64,000 bases of DNA from Saccharothrix sp. NRRL B-16348 (GTDB lineage Bacteria; Actinomycetota; Actinomycetes; Mycobacteriales; Pseudonocardiaceae). The notes under the pieces were generated by a model, which worked only from the letters and a program-made list of their open reading frames with translations, ran no database searches and had not been told where the DNA came from. Location of the stretch: positions 1 to 64,000 of the forward strand of contig NZ_LGED01000201.1 of the NCBI RefSeq assembly GCF_001280085.1, given 5' to 3'. Below are positions 8,180-16,901 of the stretch, in pieces (the stretch's first letter is position 1; the number at the start of each line of letters is the position of its first letter). A program made the position numbers and the translations under genes.

Positions 8180-9256
8180 GTGAAGCGCCGGTTGTCCATC
8201 GGCTTGGCCGTGGTGTTGTTGGCCGCGGTAGTCGCGGTGGTCGTGTGGGGTCGTTCGGATGACGCGGAGGGCGGGGCCCGAGGTGAGTTGACCACCGTGC
8301 GCGGGGTCATCGGGTCGGAGAAGCTGGCCTTCTTCAGCGACCAGCGGGTGGTCGACGCGTTCGCGAAGCACGGTCTGAAGATCGAGGTGGACACGGCGGG
8401 CTCACGGCAGATCGCCACCTCCGTCGACCTCGGCAAGTACGCGTTCGCGTTCCCGTCGTCCTCGCCCGCCGCGCAGCGGATCCAGCGCGACCGCAAGACG
8501 ACCGCCGCCCACACGCCGTTCCAGTCGCCCATGGCGGTGGCGACGTTCGAGCCGATCGTGAAGCTGCTCGAGGCGGCCGGCGTCGTGACCAAGGGTGCGG
8601 GCGACTACCAGGTCCTCGACGTGGCCAAGTACCTGGAGCTGACCAAGGCGGGCACGCGCTGGGACCAGCTGCCCGGCAACACCGCCTACCCGGCCCGCAA
8701 GAACGTCCTCATCACCACGACCAACCCGGGCGAGTCGAACTCCGCCGCGATGTACCTGTCCATCGTGTCGTTCGTGGCCAACGGCAACACCGTGGTCGGC
8801 ACGCCGGAGCAGGAGGCGGCCGTGCTGCCCGACGTCGCCCGGCTCTTCCGCGACCAGGGCTACACGCAGAACAGCACCGAGGGCCCGTTCGAGGACTACC
8901 TCGCGGCCGGCATGGGCAAGACGCCGCTGGCGCTGATCTACGAGTCCCAGTACCTCGACCGGGTGCAGCGCGCCGACGGCTCGATCCGCCCCGACATGCG
9001 CCTGCTCTACCTCGCGCCGACGGTCTACTCCAAGCACACGCTGGTCCCGTTGTCCGACCAGGGCGACCAGGTCGGCCGGCTGCTGAGCACCGATCCCGAG
9101 CTGGCCAGGCTCGCCGCCACGTTCGGCTTCCGCACGTCCGACCCGCGGGTGTTCGCCGACGTGGTGGGCGACAAGGCGCCCGCGGACCTGGTGGACGCGG
9201 TCGAGCCGCCGTCGTTCGAGACGCTGGAACGCCTGCTCGACGCGGTCGCCGCGTGA
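8180..9256 (+). CDS. Membrane-anchored substrate-binding-like protein, first gene of TelA/VWA operon
   Basis: A 358-residue protein with one N-terminal transmembrane anchor (residues about 5-24, RLSIGLAVVLLAAVVAVVVW, no lipobox and no clear cleavage site) and an extracellular domain that resembles type 2 periplasmic binding proteins. Visible elements are TTVRGVIGSEKLAFFSDQRV, the segment PGESNSAAMYLSIVSFVANG and LALIYESQYLDRV. No ABC permease or ATPase is adjacent, so it is unlikely to feed an importer. It starts an operon in which the next three genes each overlap by 1-4 bases. The function is unknown; a sensing or cell-envelope role together with TelA and VWA partners is my inference. Confidence 0.75.
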   Translation: MKRRLSIGLAVVLLAAVVAVVVWGRSDDAEGGARGELTTVRGVIGSEKLAFFSDQRVVDAFAKHGLKIEVDTAGSRQIATSVDLGKYAFAFPSSSPAAQRIQRDRKTTAAHTPFQSPMAVATFEPIVKLLEAAGVVTKGAGDYQVLDVAKYLELTKAGTRWDQLPGNTAYPARKNVLITTTNPGESNSAAMYLSIVSFVANGNTVVGTPEQEAAVLPDVARLFRDQGYTQNSTEGPFEDYLAAGMGKTPLALIYESQYLDRVQRADGSIRPDMRLLYLAPTVYSKHTLVPLSDQGDQVGRLLSTDPELARLAATFGFRTSDPRVFADVVGDKAPADLVDAVEPPSFETLERLLDAVAA

Positions 9257-10407
9257 TGGACGAGTTCACCCTCACGCCGCCGGAACCCGTGACGCCGGTC
9301 CCGGTCGAACGCGCGGCCGGCCTGATCGCGCTCGGCGACGACGTGCGCGCGGACGTCGACCGCCGGGCCGAGCGGTTCGCCGAACGCCTCCAGGAGCTGG
9401 ACGTCCGGTCCCCGGAGTTCACCGCCGTGCTGGACGACGTGCTCGCCGTCGGCGAGGCGGACATGCGTGCCGCGGCGGGCGTGGCGGGCGCGATGCTCGA
9501 CCGCTCGGCCCGCGCCCTGCGCGACAACTCGCCGCAGGTCCAGGTCACCACGTCGTTGTCGGGCCTGCGCCGCACCGTCGCCGAGCTCGACCCGGCGAAG
9601 CTGCCGATCACCGGCCGCAAGCTGCTCAAGGTCTTCCCCGTCGCGAACGCCGCCAAGAAGGCGCTCGACCGCTACCGCGCCGCGGGCGAGCCGGTGAACG
9701 CGCTGGTCGTGGACCTGCGCAACCGGCAGGACGTGCTGCGCCGGGACAACGCCGCCATCAAGGGCGAGCGCGAGCGGCTGTGGCGGGCCATGGGCAAGTT
9801 GGCCGAGGCCGCCGCGTTCGCCGAGGCGGTGGACGCGGCGATCGACCGGCAGGCCGAGGTGTTCGACCTGGCCGACCCCGGACGGGCGCGGGCGCTGCGC
9901 GCGGACGTGCTGCACCCGATCCGGCAACGGCACCAGGACCTGCTGACGCAGCTCGCCGTGAGCGCGCAGGGCTACCTGGCCCTGGACCTGGTGCGGCGCA
10001 ACAACGACGAGCTGATCCGGGGCGTGGAACGCGCGGTCACCACGACCGTGGCCGCGTTGCGGATCGCCCTGCTGGTGAGCGGCGCCCTGGCCAGCCAGCG
10101 GGACGTGCTGGACGAGGTCGCCGCGTTGCAGGCCACCACGGACGGCCTGATCCGCGCCAACACCGAGCTGCTGGACCTGCAGGGCGCGGAGATCCGCCGT
10201 GCGAGCAGCGACCCGGCCGTGGCGGTGGAGACGATCCGCGCGTCGTTCGACCGGATCTACGCGGCGATCGACGCGGTCGACGGCTACCGGGCGGACGCGG
10301 TCCGCACGATGGCCGCCACGGTCGAGTCGCTGTCGGGGGAGATCCGCCGCGCGGAAGAGCACTTGCGCCGTTCGCACGACGCGGCGGCGGTCGAGGGGGA
10401 CCGATGA
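9256..10407 (+). CDS. telA: TelA-like toxic anion resistance protein
   Basis: A 383-residue, mostly alpha-helical protein of the TelA family (PF05816). The family signature is clear near two thirds of the length: YLALDLVRRNNDELIRGVER followed by AVTTTVAALRIALLVSGALA. Earlier helices (LSGLRRTVAELDP, KLLKVFPVANAAKKALDRYR) also fit. TelA proteins are linked with tellurite, envelope and antibiotic stress in other bacteria, but the biochemical role is not established. It is cytosolic with no membrane span. The ATG at 9256 overlaps the preceding stop (TGATG); the end overlaps the VWA gene by ATGA, implying tight co-translation. Confidence 0.88.
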   Translation: MDEFTLTPPEPVTPVPVERAAGLIALGDDVRADVDRRAERFAERLQELDVRSPEFTAVLDDVLAVGEADMRAAAGVAGAMLDRSARALRDNSPQVQVTTSLSGLRRTVAELDPAKLPITGRKLLKVFPVANAAKKALDRYRAAGEPVNALVVDLRNRQDVLRRDNAAIKGERERLWRAMGKLAEAAAFAEAVDAAIDRQAEVFDLADPGRARALRADVLHPIRQRHQDLLTQLAVSAQGYLALDLVRRNNDELIRGVERAVTTTVAALRIALLVSGALASQRDVLDEVAALQATTDGLIRANTELLDLQGAEIRRASSDPAVAVETIRASFDRIYAAIDAVDGYRADAVRTMAATVESLSGEIRRAEEHLRRSHDAAAVEGDR

Positions 10408-12023
10408 GAACAGCGTTCGTGCTCGCCGCCGTGCTGGTGGTCGCGGGGTGCACCGGCGACGCCGAGCCCGACCCGGCGCGGCCCGCGGGCCCGGCGGAAC
10501 CGGGGGTGTTGCGGGTGCTCGCGGGCAGCGAGCTGACCGACATGCAGCCCGTGCTGGACGCGGCGGCCAAGGCCACCGGCGTCGAGGTGAAGTTCACCTT
10601 CACCGGCACGCTGGAAGGCGCCGAGGCGTTGGCGAAGGGCGAGGTCGACGGCAAGTACGACGCCGTCTGGTTCTCCTCCAACCGCTACCCGGCGGGCATC
10701 CCGGAAGCCGCGAAACGGCTCGGCAACCAGGTCAAGATCATGAGTTCGCCGGTGGTGCTCGGCCTGTCCACGTCGTCGGCGCAGCGGCTGGGGTGGGCCG
10801 ACCGGCGGGTCGGCTGGGGTGAGATCGCCGAGCAGGCCGGGCGGAAGGCGTTCAGCTACGGCATGACCGACCCGTCCGCGTCGAACTCGGGCTTCTCCGC
10901 CCTGGTGGGCGTGGCGTCCGCGTTGGCGGGCGCGGGCAACGCCGTGGACGCGGGCCAGATCGCGGCCGTGACGCCGCAGCTCAAGAGCTTCTTCGCCGCG
11001 CAGTCGCTGTCCGCCGGGTCGTCGGGCTGGCTGTCGGAGGCCTACCAGCGCCGGGCCGCGGGCCAGGACCCCGGCACGCGGGTCGACGGGCTGATCAACT
11101 ACGAGTCCGTGCTGCTGTCCATGAACGCCGCCGGGAACCTGCCCGAACCGCTCACGCTGGTCTACCCGTCCGACGGCGTGGTCACCGCGGACTACCCGCT
11201 GACCCTGCTGGCGGACTCCGGTGACGCCGCGCGTGACGCGCACCAACGCCTCACCGACCACCTGCGCACGCCGGACGTGCAGCGCGAGGTCATGGAGACC
11301 ACGCACCGGCGACCGGTCGTGCCGGGTGTCGAGCTGGACTCCCGGTTCGCCGTGCGCGACCTGGTCGAGCTGCCGTTCCCGGCCGCGCGCGACTCCGTCG
11401 ACGCCCTGCTCTCGGCCTACTTCAACGAGATCCGGCGTCCGTCGCGCACGCTGTACGTGCTCGACACGTCCGGCTCGATGGCCGGTGACCGGATCGAGGC
11501 GCTGCGGTCCGCGCTGGTCGGCCTGACCGGCGCGGACGGTTCGCTCACCGGCCGCTTCCGCCGGTTCCGCAGCCGGGAGGAGGTGACCATGCTGCCGTTC
11601 AACACCACGCCGGGCACACCGCGGACGTTCACCCTGCCCGAGGGGGACCCGCAGGCCGAGTTGGCGGAGATCAAGGCTTACGCGGAAGGGTTGCGCGAAG
11701 GCGGCGGCACGGCCATCTACGACAGCTTGAACCGCGCGTACGACCTGATGGAACCGCTGGTCGCGGCGGACCCCGACCGGTTCACGTCGATCGTGCTGAT
11801 GACCGACGGCGAGAACGCGAACGGCTCGGGCCTGGCCGAGTTCATGGCGTCGTTCGACTCCTCGCACGCGGCGGTGCGGCACGTGCCCGTGTTCACCGTG
11901 CTGTTCGGCGAGGGCAGCAGCGACGAGCTGGGCAAGGTGGCCGAGCTGACCGGCGGCGAGGTGTTCGACGCGCGCGCCACCGACCTCGGCGACGTGTTCC
12001 AGGAGATCCGCGGCTACCAATGA
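10404..12023 (+). CDS. Lipoprotein with solute-binding-like and von Willebrand A domains
   Basis: A 539-residue lipoprotein: signal peptide MRTAFVLAAVLVVAGC with lipobox VAGC, a type 2 solute-binding-like domain (about residues 30-330; motifs LRVLAGSELTDMQPVLDAAA, KYDAVWFSSNRYP, YGMTDPSASNSGFSALVGV, GLINYESVLLS) and a C-terminal VWA domain (about 345-539). The metal-ion-dependent adhesion site is intact: DTSGSM near residue 352, a Thr in GGGTAIYDSL and Asp in LMTDGENANG. The fusion puts a ligand-binding and a protein-binding module on the outer face of the membrane. It overlaps both neighbours by ATGA. The first gene of the operon has a related binding fold without the VWA part. Confidence 0.87.
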   Translation: MRTAFVLAAVLVVAGCTGDAEPDPARPAGPAEPGVLRVLAGSELTDMQPVLDAAAKATGVEVKFTFTGTLEGAEALAKGEVDGKYDAVWFSSNRYPAGIPEAAKRLGNQVKIMSSPVVLGLSTSSAQRLGWADRRVGWGEIAEQAGRKAFSYGMTDPSASNSGFSALVGVASALAGAGNAVDAGQIAAVTPQLKSFFAAQSLSAGSSGWLSEAYQRRAAGQDPGTRVDGLINYESVLLSMNAAGNLPEPLTLVYPSDGVVTADYPLTLLADSGDAARDAHQRLTDHLRTPDVQREVMETTHRRPVVPGVELDSRFAVRDLVELPFPAARDSVDALLSAYFNEIRRPSRTLYVLDTSGSMAGDRIEALRSALVGLTGADGSLTGRFRRFRSREEVTMLPFNTTPGTPRTFTLPEGDPQAELAEIKAYAEGLREGGGTAIYDSLNRAYDLMEPLVAADPDRFTSIVLMTDGENANGSGLAEFMASFDSSHAAVRHVPVFTVLFGEGSSDELGKVAELTGGEVFDARATDLGDVFQEIRGYQ

Positions 12024-12622
12024 TCCGCTACCTCGGCTCGACCAAGAACCTCGTCGGCTGCGTCGGCGGTCTCATCGGCGTGCTGCTGCACCTGAGCGGC
12101 GTGGTCGGCGGGGTGTGGCCGCTCGTGGTGGCCGGGCTGTACGCCGTCGGCGCGCTGCTCGCGCCGCCGGAGAAGGTCCGGCTCGTGCCGGTGGACGCGG
12201 TCACCGAGGCCGGTCTGCTGCGCGCGGAGCTGGACGGCCTGGTGCGCGAGGTGGGCGCGCAGTCGTCCCGGATGCCCGAGCCGGCCGTCGCCGCCGTCGG
12301 CCGGATCGGCGCGGTGCTCGGCGACCTCCTCGAACGGCACGACGCGTTGGCCGCCAACCCGGACCTGCGGCACACCGTGGTGCGGCTGGCGCGCACCGAC
12401 CTGCCGCTGTCCGTGCAGACGTACCTGAACCTGCCGTGGTGGTTCGCGGTGAAGCAGCGGGCGGGCGGCGAGCCGAGCCCGGGCGACGAGCTGGTGACGC
12501 AGCTCGAGCTGCTGGAGGCCGAGGCGCACCGGGTGGCCGAGCGCGTGTACGCGGTGGACGTGAACCAGCAGGCCGACCACACCCGGTACCTGCGCGAGCG
12601 TGACGCGGGCGAGCAACCCTGA
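12020..12622 (+). CDS. Small membrane protein, last gene of TelA/VWA operon
   Basis: A 200-residue protein with a hydrophobic hairpin at residues about 8-55 (NLVGCVGGLIGVLLHLSGVV, then WPLVVAGLYAVGALLA) followed by a cytosolic, charged, helical domain with no recognised family. It overlaps the VWA gene by ATGA and ends just before the 22-bp tandem repeats. Its place in the operon suggests that it forms a membrane complex with TelA and the two binding proteins; this is inference. Confidence 0.75.
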   Translation: MIRYLGSTKNLVGCVGGLIGVLLHLSGVVGGVWPLVVAGLYAVGALLAPPEKVRLVPVDAVTEAGLLRAELDGLVREVGAQSSRMPEPAVAAVGRIGAVLGDLLERHDALAANPDLRHTVVRLARTDLPLSVQTYLNLPWWFAVKQRAGGEPSPGDELVTQLELLEAEAHRVAERVYAVDVNQQADHTRYLRERDAGEQP

Positions 12623-12626
12623 CCGC

Positions 12627-12714
12627 GTGTCGAACCTTCAGACCCGCCGTGTCGAACCTTCAGGTCCCGCGTGTCGAACGCTCAGGCCTAGCGTGTCGAA
12701 CGCTCAGGTACCGC
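12627..12714. repeat. Four 22-bp tandem repeats, GTGTCGAAC-type
   Basis: GTGTCGAAC recurs at 12627, 12649, 12671 and 12693, exactly 22 bases apart, each followed by C/G-C/T-TCAG and a variable GC-rich spacer. The array fills the gap between two convergent genes, and the last unit contains the stop codon and final codons of the SARP regulator on the minus strand. It is not a CRISPR: the units are contiguous and there are no unique spacers. Confidence 0.9.
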
Positions 12715-15700
12715 GAGTTCTCCGTTCGCGCCCACCGAAGTCCATGCCTGAGCCGGGGTGAGGGTCGTGCCGTGGGCGAAGCGCTCGGCGAACGCCTCCG
12801 GCCCCAGCACTCCGGTGGCACGCGCGGTGACGCGGTCGACGTCGCCGCGTTCGGCGGGTGGCAGGGGAGCGCCGCGTGACCGCCTGGCCGCGTCCGCCGC
12901 GCCGAGCAGGACCGCGGCGTCCGCCGGTGCCGCGGCGCCGGCCAGACCTTCCAGCGCCAACGCCAGCGCACGGGGGTCACCCGTGTCCGCGGCCACCGCG
13001 TAGCTCTCCCGGTGCCGCGCGGCGGCCGTTGCGGGGTCTCCGCGCAGTTCGGCGACGAAGCCGAGTTCGGCGAGCACCAGCGCGTTCGCGCTCGTCAGCC
13101 CGACCTCGTCGTGCCAGTCGAGCACGGCGTTCAGCAGCTCCTCGGCGGTGTCGAGCTCGCCTTCACGGCGTGCGCCGAGCGCCAGGCCCAGCCGCGCGTT
13201 GACCTCACCGGCCCGGAAACCGTGCTGCGCGGCCAGGTGCATCGCCCGCTCGTGGTGCTCCCGCGCCCGCGCGTGGTCACCGGCGAGCAGCGCGATGCGG
13301 CCGAGGCCCGAGGTCAGGTCGGACACCTCCGGCCACAGCCCGAGCCGATCGGCGAGCCGGAGGCCCGTGCGCAACCGGTCGGCCGCCTCGTCGTGGTCGC
13401 CGAACGCCTCGGCCACCACCGCGAGCACCCTGGTGCCGCGCAGTTGGCCCCACGTGTCGCCGAGGTCGCGGAAGAGGACGACGCTGCGCTCGCCCTCCCG
13501 TGCCGCCGCGGCCAGGTCGCCGCGCAGGAAGCGCTGGAGCGCGCGGTCGCCGAGCGCCGCCGCGGTGCCCCAGCGGTCGCCGGTCGCGGCGAAGCCCGTC
13601 AACGCCCGGTCGGTCAGGTCCTCCGCCGAGGCGATGTCGCCGATCTCGCACAGGGCGTGGCCGAGGAACCAGGCCGCGTGGGGTTCGGGGCACGACCGCA
13701 GCGCGGCCTCGATCCGCTCGGCGCGGTCGGCGCCGTCACCGGTCAGGATGCGGATCGCGGTGTGCCAGGCCGTGGTGGCGCCGGTCCGGCCCAGCGCGTG
13801 CGCGGCTTCGAACGCACGGCGCGCCTCGCCGAGCCTGCCGCGCAGCACCCAGTACCACGCCAGCGCGTCCACCAGCCGCAACGCGGGCGAGACCAGCCCT
13901 CGGCGCACGGCGTGGTCCAGGGCGCCGCGCAGGTTGGCCGACTCCGCGTCCAGTCGCCGCAACCACTCGTGCTGGTCCGGCCCGCGCAGCCGGGCCTGTT
14001 CGGCCAGGCCGGTGTAGTACTCGACGTGCCGTGCGCGGACCTCGTCCAGCTCGCCCGCCTCGGCCAGCCGCTCCACGCAGTACGCGGCCAGGGACTCGAG
14101 CAGCCGGTACCGGTTGCCGCCCACGCCTTCCACCACGACCACCAGCGACCGGTCGACCAGACCGGCCACCACGTCCAGGACGTCGTCACCGCCGCACACC
14201 GCCTCGGCCGCCTCCAACGCGCAGCCCTCGTGGTGCACGGCCAGCCTCCGCAGCACGACCCGCGACGCGTCGTCCAGCAGCTCCCAGCTCCAGTCGATCA
14301 TCGCGCGCAGTGTCCGCTGCCGGGGCGGTGCGTCCCGGTACCCGCCCGCCAGCACGCGGAACCGGTCGTCCAGCCGGGCCAGCACCCCGGTCACGCCCAA
14401 CGCGCGCACCTTCGTCGCGGCCAGTTCCAACGCCAACGGGATGCCGTCCAACCGCCGGCAGATCGCGGCCACCGCGGCGAGGTCCGCGGTGGACCCGCCC
14501 GCCGCGCCGGCACGGGCGACGAACAGCTCGACCGCGGCGGATCCGGCGAGCGGCGCGACGGCGTGGCGCACTTCGCCCGCCACGGCCAGCGGCTCCTGGC
14601 TGGTCGCCAGCACGCGCACGTGCGGCGCGGTCCGCAGCACCGCCGCGGTCAGCTCCGCCACCTGCGTGATCAGCTGCTCGCAGTTGTCGAGCACGAGCAG
14701 CAGCCGCTTGTCCCGCAACGCCGTCGTCAGCCGGTCGGCCGCGTCGACGTGCTCACCGCCCCAGGTGCCGTCGTCGCGAATGCCCAGCGCCGCCGTGAGC
14801 ACGTCGGGCAGCGAGCACGGCGCCGACACCTCGACCACCCACACGCCGTCCGGGAAGCCGTCCACCAGCTGCCGGGCGGTCTCCACCGCGAGCCTCGTCT
14901 TGCCGACACCGCCCGGTCCGGTCAACGTCACCAGGCGGTGCCCGGCCAGCAGCCGGCGCACCTCGGCCACGTCCCGCTCCCGGCCGACCAGCGCGGTGAG
15001 CGGGTTCGGCAGGTTGGTGCCCGGCCGGACCGGGGGCGCGAGGCGGGGGTCCTGGTTCAGCATCGCGCGGTGCAGCGCGGCCAGCTCGGGGCTCGGGTCG
15101 ACGCCGAGCTCGTCGGCCAACCGGTGGCGCAGGTCGTCGTAGCCCGCCAGCGCCTCGTGCTGCCGTCCCGCCCGGTAGAGCGCGCGCAGGTGGATCTCGC
15201 GCAGGCGTTCCCGCAACGGGTGCCGCGCGACGACGTCCGCGAGCTCGGACACCACGACCGCGTGCTCGCCGAGGTCGAGCCGCGCCAGGGCCAGGTCCTC
15301 CAGCGCGACCAGCCGCTGCTCCTCGAGCCGGGTGGTCGCCGACCGGGCGAAGTCGAGGTCGGCGAAGTCCGCGAACGCCGGACCGCGCCACAGGTTCAGC
15401 GCGTCGGTCAGCAGCGCGACCCGCGCCGCCGGGTCGGTGGCCGCACGTGCCCGCGCGACCAACTCCGCGAACACGTCGGCGTCCACCGAGCCGGCGCGGA
15501 CCAGGTAGCCGGGCGATCGTGATTCGACCAGGTCACGGCCGCCCGGCTCGGCCTCCTCCAGCGCCCGGCGCAGCTGCGACACCTTCGCGTGCAGCGCCCG
15601 GAGCGGGTTGCCGGGGCCGTCGTCGCCCCACAGGTCGGCGACCAGCCGGTGGGCCGACACGGGACGGCCGCGGTCGGCCAGCAGGTCGGCGAGCAGCAGT

Positions 15701-15780
15701 CGCACCTTGCGCTCGGGCACCTTGACCGGCGTGCCGTCCTCGGTCCGGACGTCCAGCGGACCCAGCACCCCGAAACGCAT
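12688..15780 (-). CDS. AfsR/SARP-family regulator with NB-ARC and TPR domains
   Basis: A 1030-residue regulator. Order: OmpR-type winged helix (residues about 1-95, MRFGVLGPLDVRTEDG to SPGYLVRAG), bacterial transcriptional activator domain (about 100-245, ending YDDLRHRLADELGVDPSPEL), an NB-ARC/STAND ATPase (about 265-560; Walker A GPGGVGKTRLA, Walker B LLLVLDNCEQL) and a long C-terminal TPR array. Such proteins activate secondary-metabolism or stress genes by binding direct heptamer repeats. Three matching heptamers lie just upstream of its own start. There is no biosynthetic cluster directly beside it; the NRPS operon is 36 kb away. The last few codons (VPERSTR) are encoded by the 22-bp tandem repeats. 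Confidence 0.93.
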   Translation of the reverse strand: MRFGVLGPLDVRTEDGTPVKVPERKVRLLLADLLADRGRPVSAHRLVADLWGDDGPGNPLRALHAKVSQLRRALEEAEPGGRDLVESRSPGYLVRAGSVDADVFAELVARARAATDPAARVALLTDALNLWRGPAFADFADLDFARSATTRLEEQRLVALEDLALARLDLGEHAVVVSELADVVARHPLRERLREIHLRALYRAGRQHEALAGYDDLRHRLADELGVDPSPELAALHRAMLNQDPRLAPPVRPGTNLPNPLTALVGRERDVAEVRRLLAGHRLVTLTGPGGVGKTRLAVETARQLVDGFPDGVWVVEVSAPCSLPDVLTAALGIRDDGTWGGEHVDAADRLTTALRDKRLLLVLDNCEQLITQVAELTAAVLRTAPHVRVLATSQEPLAVAGEVRHAVAPLAGSAAVELFVARAGAAGGSTADLAAVAAICRRLDGIPLALELAATKVRALGVTGVLARLDDRFRVLAGGYRDAPPRQRTLRAMIDWSWELLDDASRVVLRRLAVHHEGCALEAAEAVCGGDDVLDVVAGLVDRSLVVVVEGVGGNRYRLLESLAAYCVERLAEAGELDEVRARHVEYYTGLAEQARLRGPDQHEWLRRLDAESANLRGALDHAVRRGLVSPALRLVDALAWYWVLRGRLGEARRAFEAAHALGRTGATTAWHTAIRILTGDGADRAERIEAALRSCPEPHAAWFLGHALCEIGDIASAEDLTDRALTGFAATGDRWGTAAALGDRALQRFLRGDLAAAAREGERSVVLFRDLGDTWGQLRGTRVLAVVAEAFGDHDEAADRLRTGLRLADRLGLWPEVSDLTSGLGRIALLAGDHARAREHHERAMHLAAQHGFRAGEVNARLGLALGARREGELDTAEELLNAVLDWHDEVGLTSANALVLAELGFVAELRGDPATAAARHRESYAVAADTGDPRALALALEGLAGAAAPADAAVLLGAADAARRSRGAPLPPAERGDVDRVTARATGVLGPEAFAERFAHGTTLTPAQAWTSVGANGELAVPERSTR

Positions 15781-15803
15781 GGCGCAACCGTAGTCGAGGC
15801 GGT

Positions 15804-15832
15804 CCGAACAGGACCCGAGCAGAACCCGAACA
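15804..15832 (-). promoter_or_regulatory. Three direct heptamers, likely SARP-binding site
   Basis: On the plus strand CCGAACA, CCGAGCA and CCGAACA start at 15804, 15815 and 15826, exactly 11 bases apart with 4-base spacers. Direct heptamers at 11-bp spacing are the hallmark of SARP operators. They sit 24 bases upstream of the SARP start codon and also upstream of the divergent oxidoreductase gene. Confidence 0.6.
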
Positions 15833-15884
15833 AGGCGTCGGCAAGGTGGTCACCAGAGATCGAACACCTGCTCGGAGGCACACC

Positions 15885-16901
15885 ATGACGATCATCACCA
15901 CCACCCGGGAGATCCGGCTCGCGTCACGTCCGGTCGGCGAGCCGGCACCCGACGACTTCACGCTCGCCACCGTCGAGCTGCCCGCGTTGGCCGACGGGCA
16001 GGTGCTCGTCCGCAACACGTGGATCTCGGTCGACCCGTACATGCGCGGCCGGATGGACGACGTCGAGTCGTACATCCCGCCGTTCCGGCTCGGCGCGGCG
16101 CTGGACGGCGGTGCGGTCGGCGAGGTCGTCGCGTCGAAGTCGGACGCCGTGCCGGTCGGCGCGACCGTGGCCCACTTCCTCGGCTGGCGTGAGCACGCCG
16201 TGGTCGACGCGTCGGCCGTGACGGTCGTGGACACCACGATCGCGCCCGCGTCCGCCTACCTGGGCGTGCTGGGCACACCGGGACTCACCGCGTACGTGAG
16301 CCTGACCGAGATCGCGCCGGTGCGGCCGGGTGACGTGGTCTTCGTGTCCGCCGCCGCGGGCGCGGTCGGCAGCGTCGCCGGGCAGATCGCCAAGCGGCTC
16401 GGCGCGTCCCGGGTGATCGGCTCGGCGGGCGGGCCGGTGAAGGGGAAGAAGCTGCTGGACGACTTCGGGTTCGACGCCGCGCTGGACTACAAGGCGGGCG
16501 CCGTCGCCGAACAGCTGGCGTCGGCCGCGCCCGAGGGCATCGACGTCTACGTCGACCACGTCGGCGGCGACCACCTGGCGGCGGCCATCGGGGCGATGCG
16601 CGTCGGCGGCCGGATCGCGCTGGTGGGCGCGATCAGCCAGTACAACGCGACCGAACCCGTGCCGGGGCCGAACCTCTACCCGGCCGCGGTCAAGCAGCTC
16701 AGCCTGCGCGGCATGGTGGTCAGCTCCTACCTGGACCGGTTCCCCGAGTACGTCGAGCGCGCCGCCGGGTGGCTGGCGGACGGCCACCTGCGCACCGAGG
16801 AGACCGTGTTCGACGGGTTGGAGAGCGCGCCGGAGGCGTTCTTCGGCGTGCTGAGCGGCGCCAACACCGGCAAGATGCTCGTCCGCCTGGACGCGAGGTG
16901 A
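15885..16901 (+). CDS. NADP-dependent MDR oxidoreductase (CurA/leukotriene-B4-dehydrogenase-like)
   Basis: A 338-residue medium-chain reductase without the zinc ligands of alcohol dehydrogenases. Diagnostic stretches are RNTWISVDPYMRGRM (substrate side), the cofactor loop VFVSAAAGAVGSVAGQIAK and DVYVDHVGGDHL. These enzymes reduce alpha,beta-double bonds of enones or quinones with NADPH. An ATG with upstream CGGAGG (15874-15879) is used. It is followed by a second quinone-reductase-type gene that overlaps by GTGA, so the two form a redox operon. It is divergent from the SARP regulator. Confidence 0.9.
   Translation: MTIITTTREIRLASRPVGEPAPDDFTLATVELPALADGQVLVRNTWISVDPYMRGRMDDVESYIPPFRLGAALDGGAVGEVVASKSDAVPVGATVAHFLGWREHAVVDASAVTVVDTTIAPASAYLGVLGTPGLTAYVSLTEIAPVRPGDVVFVSAAAGAVGSVAGQIAKRLGASRVIGSAGGPVKGKKLLDDFGFDAALDYKAGAVAEQLASAAPEGIDVYVDHVGGDHLAAAIGAMRVGGRIALVGAISQYNATEPVPGPNLYPAAVKQLSLRGMVVSSYLDRFPEYVERAAGWLADGHLRTEETVFDGLESAPEAFFGVLSGANTGKMLVRLDAR

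Noticed and set aside
10404..12023. ABC importer substrate-binding protein
   Set aside because: No permease or ATPase nearby, and it is fused to a VWA domain in a TelA operon.
12627..12714. CRISPR-like array
   Set aside because: Units are contiguous at 22 bases with no unique spacers and there are no cas genes.
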